NCBI GenBank assembly: GCA_009663005.1 | Contig: CM018894.1 | Span: 10,147,113-10,159,612 of the forward strand | Direction of reading: 5' to 3' | Source of the DNA: Actinidia chinensis | Taxonomy: Eukaryota > Streptophyta > Magnoliopsida > Ericales > Actinidiaceae | Length of the DNA stretch: 12,500 bases | Shown here: piece by piece, positions 7,252 through 12,500 of the stretch | Position numbering within the stretch: the first letter of the stretch is position 1 | Layout: every line of letters starts with the position of its first letter | The notes under the pieces: model-generated | What the model saw: only the letters and a program-made list of their open reading frames with translations | Told to the model about the DNA's origin: nothing | Databases searched by the model: none | Position numbers and translations under genes: made by a program

Positions 7252-7715
7252 TAGGAATGGCAATGGGGCGGGTTAGGGACGGGTTGTCCAACCCGCTCCA
7301 CCCATTAGAAAACCCTCCCCCACCCCCGTCCCAAAACCCGTGACGGGTTGGGAATCAAAATCTCATACCCGCCCGCCCCCCGCCCCCGGCCCCCGCCCCG
7401 CCTAATTTTTTTTAAGATAATATATATATTGTTTTATATATGGTATAAAAAAATATAATTATATATGTATATATATAATAAATTATGGATAATTAAAAAA
7501 AGGGTATTTTGTCAATTTAAAAAGTTATGCGGGGCGGGTTCTGGTGTGGGGTGGTGTTCAAACCCGAACCCGACTCGAACCCGGCCCGGATTTTTGTTTT
7601 TTTTCCCCGTAACCCGCCCCGAACCCGATTATTCCTACCCAACCTGCCCTATTGTGGGTCGGTGGTCGGGTGCGCGCTGCCCCCGCTTAATTCGATCGTA
7701 CTTGCCATCCGCCTA
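7252..7715. mobile_element. Non-autonomous hAT-like element with cggg/cccg subterminal arms (464 bp)
   Basis: The left end taggaatggcaa pairs with the right end, which on the other strand reads taggcggatggcaa. The outer copies are flanked by a 9-bp direct repeat. The arms are rich in gggcgggtt on the left and aacccgccccg on the right, enclosing an AT-rich core with tata runs at about 7410-7500. An inner end-like sequence, cccgattattccta (7624-7637), is also a close inverted match to the left end. The element may therefore end there, with the remainder being a second short end. Elements with this 'ATGGCAATGGGGCGGG' terminus are common in plants. Overlapping open frames at 7465-7797 and 7527-7769 are proline/arginine-rich by-products of the repeat and not genes. 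Confidence 0.65.
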
Positions 7716-7724
7716 CCTCTCTCG
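7716..7724 (+). repeat. Right 9-bp direct repeat CCTCTCTCG
   Basis: Exact copy of 7243-7251, just outside the right terminus. Confidence 0.6.
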
Positions 7725-7898
7725 TCTCGCCCCCACCCAACCAACCAAACGCACTTTATTGGTGTTTGATTACCTTATTTTTTTAGAGAAATGTTAATGG
7801 AAAATACAATATCATTTTATCAAATTTTTAAAAAAAATGTAGAAAGAAAATTCCTATTCTCTTCTATTCAAAAATTTTGTATAAATTTTTTTGGGTGA

Positions 7899-8110
7899 GT
7901 TTAACATTTACCCCTTTAAGTTTGACCAAAGATTCACTTTAGTCCTTATAGTTTCAATTTGAATAGATAAACTTTATAGTTTTAGATCAGTTACAATGTT
8001 AACTCTATGTCTAACTGTGTTAGATTTTTGGATGAAAATTTAAAATTATGAGAACTAAAATAAAACTTAGGTCAAACTCGAAGGGTGAAGGGGTAAAAAG
8101 AAAATTAAAC
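7899..8110. mobile_element. Short inverted-repeat (MITE-like) element, 212 bp
   Basis: The left arm, gtttaacatttacccctt then aagtttgacc (7899-7927), is mirrored by the right arm at 8070-8110. Read on the other strand, the right arm starts gtttaatttt, carries ttaccccttc and ends gagtttgacc. The interior contains ttcactttagtccttatagtttcaa, a wording common to many plant repeats of this sort. No coding capacity. A target duplication could not be settled because both flanks are T-rich. Confidence 0.5.
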
Positions 8111-8156
8111 ATTTTTTTTACTTTTAAGGAATGTTTTAGCTTGGAATTGTATTAAT

Positions 8157-8520
8157 AAAAAATCAATACTAAAATTGATTGTACATTGCACATGACATAC
8201 ACTCTAATGTAAACTGTACAACCCTTTTAAATAGGTTAATTGATGTTCTTAGAATATTAATTAATAAAATTCTAAAAAAATAAATTATATATTCTACACA
8301 AGGGTGCGTACAATTTCTAATGTGCAATTAATTTTTTGTTAATTGTATACTCATTAATAAAATCCTAAAAAAGTTGTACATTCTAAATCCTTTTATGTTC
8401 CTATTTTTTAAGGATTTTGTTAACTAGTTTTCTAAGGGAATAAATTAACATTTTTAAAAGAGTTGTATATTTTGCATAAGAGTGAGTGCAATATACAATC
8501 AATTTTGCTATTGATTTTTT
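8157..8520. mobile_element. MITE-like element with ~70-bp terminal inverted repeats (364 bp)
   Basis: Arm 8157-8228 and the reverse complement of 8456-8520 match over about 65-72 bases. Both start aaaaaatcaata, continue aaaattgattgta-attgca, and end with a tacaac-ctttt block; differences are scattered and small. The ~227-bp interior holds two related stretches beginning attaataaaat-ctaaaaaa (about 8260 and 8352) and a reverse version (aaggattttgttaac, 8410). No open frame of note. The similarity may extend weakly outward by some 10-20 bases. I did not find a convincing target duplication. Confidence 0.65.
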
Positions 8521-8529
8521 CAAAGGCAC

Positions 8530-8812
8530 TTGTTAAAAAGATTTTTTTTATATCTTCACTGAACTTTTTTCAACTTATTCTCTCTCTTTTTTTGTTAACT
8601 ATTAAATATTTTGGTATAGAGCCAAGTAAAAATGTATAATATTTTATAAAATTACGTGAAAAGTGGTCTAGACAAAATTTGGTAATTTGTTTTCAAATAT
8701 AATCCATATTTATAACTTTTTGTCTAATAAGAGGAATTGAAAAATAAAAAAAAAAAATTTTGTCAAATATTCATATTTAGATTTAAAATAAACAAATTGA
8801 CAATTTTTTTAG
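8530..8812. other. AT-rich segment without recognisable content
   Basis: The segment has poly-T and poly-A runs (for example 8744-8757) and a ctctctctttttt block near 8580. I see no gene, motif or clear repeat unit. Confidence 0.4.
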
Positions 8813-9193
8813 AAATTGTCAACATCAAGTTCTAAGACAAACTATAAATTATCAACAAATTGAGAAGTTTTCTAAATAAGAAACTATCAAACATTAAATG
8901 AACAAAAGTTGAACAAAATCCCCTCTATAATGATATTGAGGGGAAAAAATTTGAAAAGTTATCAACTAAGAGATTTTGAATATTGAGAAAATGTCAACAT
9001 TAATTTCTAAATTTGAAAATAATAAAATATTAATATGATTTTCACAATGAGAAACTATCACCAGCAAATGAACATATGTCCAATCAATACGAAAATGAGA
9101 AGTTATCAGATTAACATATCAACTCTAATATGATCAAAAAATATTACAAAAAACTCAAATGAAAATCCCATGAACGACATGAGAAGCTCTCAA
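8813..9193. repeat. Degenerate ~33-bp periodic repeat (tgagaagttatcaaca motif)
   Basis: A core of the form aa-n-t-n-tcaaca recurs at about 8813, 8846, 8881, 8956, 8989, 9052, 9101 and 9184. Several copies are preceded by tgag (8861, 8984, 9048, 9096, 9180). The gaps are about 33, 35, 75, 33, 63, 49 and 83, so most fit one or two periods near 33 bases. Copies are strongly diverged. It may be an old minisatellite or a decayed element terminus. Confidence 0.4.
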
Positions 9194-9400
9194 ATATCAC
9201 ATTCAATGCAATTAAAATTCTGATATAAACTTTGCTTATCACTTGTGAAAAAATCAAAACTTATCCCTTATCTATGGTTTATCTAAGGATCTAAATTACA
9301 ATATTAAATCAAAAATATTTTGGCTAAAAACTGTTTTAAACGATCCAATATATAAAGAAGTAACAATCAACCCAGAAAAGATATAAGATTTTTTTAACCG

Positions 9401-10070
9401 GAAAAAACCTAGAACGAGGGGTGTATTTCACCACTGGTTTCACTTCCTTGAACTCTTCAAAGATTTGATTTCTTCAATTGGGTGATGCAGATCTTTACTA
9501 AAAATTATTTCTGAGCTCTTCGGAAGGTTAGAGAAACACTTTTCTCTAGGTTATAATGATATAGCGGCTCACCTTAGATCTTAGGAAGTGTTTTGAGCCT
9601 TTTATAGAGTCGAAAACCCTAAAAAATACATTTTTCGACGTTGCAGAGTTTTGCATCTCGCGGGTGCTGTTGATCCCTCGAAGTACCTCCGAACTCTGTG
9701 ATAATTTTCAAGCTTTTGACTTTTTCTTGTGAGATCCCGCGAACTATCGCGAAATCCATAACTTTTTACTCCGATATCCAATTGAGCTGATTTTTAGTGC
9801 GTTGGAAAGAAAACTTCAAGGACTACAATTTTTCATCTAGAGTATTGGTTGAATCGATCTCTAAAATGGCCAAAGTCAAGATTGAAAGTTGCAAGTGAAT
9901 TCCATAATGTATCATACAAGTCCCTCTTAGTACGAGCTTACATGAATGTGCTTGAAAATATTTTCGAATGCTTGAAAAATATCTTCTAACACTTGTATTT
10001 GATTACTCAACTCCCCAACTTACCTTAAAGATAACATGTCATGAAATTTTGCCAATCACAAAACCTAACA
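9401..10070 (-). mobile_element. 3' LTR of the - strand Sirevirus-like element (shortened)
   Basis: Read on the - strand it begins TGTTAGG at 10070, directly after the purine tract, and follows the + copy LTR (from 4495) for about 630 bases. Beyond about 9440 the match stops, then resumes only as ctaggttttttc (9401-9412), which resembles the end of the other LTR. It is therefore about 400 bases shorter than the + copy, either through an internal deletion or through truncation. It keeps a good TATA box at 9598-9607. Confidence 0.72.
9598..9607 (-). promoter_or_regulatory. TATA box of the - strand LTR
   Basis: On the - strand the bases read CTATAAAAGG, a strong plant TATA consensus. They lie at the same LTR position as the mutated ttacaaaagg at 4988 in the other copy. 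Confidence 0.65.
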
Positions 10071-10083
10071 ATCTCCCCTTTTA
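10071..10083 (-). other. Polypurine tract next to the - strand 3' LTR
   Basis: On the - strand the bases read taaaaggggagat, immediately before TGTTAGG. The junction is intact and fits the plus-strand primer of a copia element. Confidence 0.78.
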
Positions 10084-11454
10084 GCAATTTTGTGATCAAA
10101 ATCCTATACTACGACTCATTACAAGGAAATAAAAATTAATACAATGAAACCCCAATCACAAGCACGTAGTATCATCCCTACACATACGATAAGAAAATAA
10201 CCAATTCGATCAAATGCAAGAGAGATATAAAACACAATATAGAATTAAGAGATAACAAAACAAAATAAAAGATCACAACTCTAGATCACTACTCTCTCCT
10301 TTTTTAGAACAAATTAACAAAGTAAACATAGGAAGTTAAAAAAAAATAGATTTAAGCATAATGTCTCCCCCTTAATATATTCTCCTTCTAAATAACATAT
10401 AAACTCATAAATTTTCTCTTCCCCTCATTATCTCAAAATGATAAATAATTATCAAACAACAACGCAATCAAGGACATATTAAAAAAAAGAGATGTTAAAA
10501 AGAAGAATAACATTTATGCAAAATAATTAGTCAAAACTGGACTAACCTGAAATAAAATAGAATCAATATATTTTACAGGACCGATGTCTTAACTCCAGCA
10601 TCCTTATCATCAAAACACAAAATATAACCCATGAATCACATGGTGATCGTAACATAAAAAAAATCAACATCAAACATACTCAAAGATCACATAAACATGA
10701 GAACAATTGATCATAAGGTGATCTAAAAACATATTCATGATAATATGTGATGAATGTAAGTACTCCGATGAGATTAGTGAGAATATAAACTCTAGAACAA
10801 GATCCGGCCTGAGTTCATAAAAGAGATATCCTCTTACTCCTGAAGTACTAAAAGTCAAACCTTCATGTCATCCCAATCAAAATTTTTATTTTTTTTAAAA
10901 TTTTTTTGGACAAATCCTTCTAATCACAATTTAAAGTTCTAACCCTATCTCTCAATTGTCCATTTTTAACACTAGTAACGATATGAGGATGATGACTTTC
11001 ACATATATGAGCAGGTAGTCATCTCCTCTTATTACATAACAAGGATAACTTCTCTCACACTCACAGGTAGTCTTTTTCACCCAATTCAAAATAACTTTTT
11101 TGTTCAAGAAAGGGTATACAAGACGACGGTCATTCTAGATATTCATGAACAAGAGAGATTCTTTCCCATTATAAAGTTTGCAAAAAGATCATAAAATACA
11201 AACTCCATATTCTAAAAGATCTCATGAGGAATGCACATTTTAAACATGAATTACGAATATGATAATGATCACCAAAGCTATTGACTCATTAGAATACAGT
11301 CAATGAACACACAAGAGTCGATCTTAAATAGTCATTACATCAATTAACACAAGACGAATATTTTAAGTCAATGACTAACACAACCAAATTAAGATAAAAA
11401 TAATTTTTTTGGTATTTTTTTAACTCAAACAAACCAAACGAAATAAATATACAA
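10084..11454 (-). other. Post-gag internal region of the - strand copy, no pol genes
   Basis: It aligns by eye with 3276-4482 in reverse complement across most of its length. It carries the same additional purine tracts (- strand; at 10416-10429 and 10364-10374) and the same lack of protease, integrase, reverse transcriptase and RNase H motifs. It is somewhat longer than its partner; an AT-rich stretch near 10490-10600 has no clear counterpart there. The open frame at 10670-10858 (-) shows no known domain. Confidence 0.65.
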
Positions 11455-11830
11455 ACATGATCATAGCTCTAGGAGAGTAAAATAAGCATGAAGTACAAAT
11501 ATCCTAAACTATGTCACAACTAGCCTTTATTTAACAGGGCTTTCCTCTATAAATTTCTTAGGGGTCCTCAAGGATTTCAAATTATATTTTTTCACCCACA
11601 TAACAGTCACCTTAAACTTGTCAATAAACTCATAAGAGGTGGGTGAAATCATAGGTCTTGCCTTGGTATTAAGGTTCCCCTTTTGATCATGATTTTATAG
11701 AAACCTGCTTTATCTTGAAAACAAATCTGTTCATATGCATAGTGAGGATCCTAATCTGATTTTCTAATCTCTCATATTGAATCCTAGGTTGATTATATGC
11801 ATGAAAATTGGAAACCCTATTCAGTTTATG

Positions 11831-11872
11831 ATAATATGTTCTAATATGACAAAACACATCACAATGATGACA
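11831..11872 (-). other. Degenerate CCHC zinc knuckle (second of two)
   Basis: The pattern is C-HH-C-DVFC-H-IRTY-Y: the Cys, Cys and His ligands are kept and the last Cys has become Tyr. The + strand homologue at 3033-3074 keeps CHHCGVFGHISPY but also lacks the last Cys, through a different change. Confidence 0.7.
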
Positions 11873-11971
11873 AATAGAGTTAAACTTTGGATATTGAACA
11901 ACCTTAGGATGTTTGGATTTCACATTAGAGATAATAAATTAAATATGTACATGCTTAGTCTCCAATCTAAG

Positions 11972-12013
11972 ACAATGAGGTCGAATATAACCCTTAACAC
12001 CACATTGATGATA
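11972..12013 (-). other. Degenerate CCHC zinc knuckle (first of two)
   Basis: The pattern is Y-HQ-C-GVKG-Y-IRPH-C in place of C-x2-C-x4-H-x4-C. The first Cys has become Tyr and the His position holds Tyr. The surrounding GVKGxIRPxC wording is typical of the downstream Sirevirus Gag knuckle. The homologous + strand site is about 2893-2935. Confidence 0.65.
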
Positions 12014-12500
12014 TGTAGAAACAAAGTAAAAATGATTATACCTTTCTTTTAGAACAAATTTGATGGGCTTACTGATTTGATGTTGTCTTGACATGGTTGA
12101 TTTGTACTCATATCTAATACCATGAGTATCACCAGAGTGCTTCTGATTCAGCCACAATTTTTCTATAGTGGATGCACTTACCTTATATTTTTTGAAAGTT
12201 AAACTAGTTTTTAAGAGATCAGCCTCAAGTTTTAAATTTTTTTTCTTCAAAAGCCTTTATGAAATCATCTCTATCAAATGCTTCTTTCTCAAGAAATCTC
12301 ACTTTGTCATTCAGGATTGTTTGATGAGTTTTCAATTGACTAATTTCTGTTTTTGAGCATCATCATTCACCTTTTTAAAAAGATTCAACTTCTTTTAAAG
12401 CCTCTTTTAATTTTTTATTCAATTTCATATTTGCATTAGCAAGCTGGTATGACTGCTTATATAGTTGATTATAGGTTTGATGCAATTCACTTATATCTTT

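Larger units (their letters stand above)
11455..12500 (-). pseudogene. gag: Sirevirus-type gag, C-terminal part, - strand, running off the window
   Basis: Read from 12500 leftward it matches the + strand gag from about 2440 to 3275. YNQLYKQS-like sequence near 12475 is followed by a Lys/Glu-rich coiled-coil-like stretch. A 103-codon frame (12250-11939) then carries LEADLLKTSLTFKKYK and the knuckle HQCGVKGYIRPHC at 12013-11972, whose first Cys is Tyr. A second frame (11923-11687) carries CHHCDVFCHIRTYY at 11872-11831, with Gly to Cys and the last Cys to Tyr. Frames are separated by stops, so the gene is dead, though less broken than the + copy here. The N-terminal part lies beyond the right edge. 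The 3' limit is approximate. Confidence 0.75.

Noticed and set aside
7465..7797. Overlapping open frames of 110 and 80 codons in the GC-rich element
   Set aside because: Pro/Arg/Ser-rich translation of cccg repeats; two overlapping frames being open is a composition effect.
10670..10858. Open frame of 62 codons on - in the post-gag region
   Set aside because: No domain, and the + copy does not keep it open in the aligned place.
11777..12052. Open frame of 91 codons on + at the right edge
   Set aside because: It is antisense to - strand gag carrying two recognisable zinc knuckles.

Overview
This window looks like plant (probably eudicot) repeat-rich DNA. It is AT-rich, and I found no intact host gene, no tRNA or rRNA, and no CRISPR array. 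Nearly everything recognisable is a transposable element or a decayed piece of one. The longest open frames are either decayed retrotransposon Gag or chance frames inside GC-rich transposon repeats. The species cannot be told from the sequence.

Region 1 (1-5580) is a degenerate Ty1/copia element of the Sirevirus (SIRE/Maximus) type on the + strand. It has the end of a 5' LTR, an initiator-Met-type primer binding site, a broken gag (starting near 210), a non-coding 3' stretch with several purine tracts, and a full 3' LTR (about 4495-5580). A 988-bp non-autonomous hAT-like element (1450-2437) sits inside gag with a perfect 8-bp target duplication. A 61-bp G-rich tract (489-549) interrupts gag further upstream.

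Region 2 (5581-9400) holds smaller elements. In order these are: a gag start from a different copia lineage; a probable solo LTR (6083-7029) with a 5-bp duplication; a CACTA-like terminus abutting it; a GC-rich hAT-like non-autonomous element (7252-7715) with a 9-bp duplication; two inverted-repeat MITE-like elements (7899-8110 and 8157-8520); and an AT-rich stretch with a weak ~33-bp periodicity (8813-9193).

Region 3 (9401-12500) is a second copy of the Region 1 family on the - strand. It has an LTR with an intact TATA box and purine tract, the same non-coding 3' region, and gag running off the right edge. The two copies are convergent, with their 3' ends facing each other across about 3.8 kb.

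The most notable point is that both copies pass from the end of gag straight into the same purine-tract-bearing 3' region, with no protease, integrase, reverse transcriptase or RNase H. This suggests a non-autonomous, gag-only Sirevirus-derived family rather than two independent deletions. All identifications come from motif reading and hand alignment; no database search was run.
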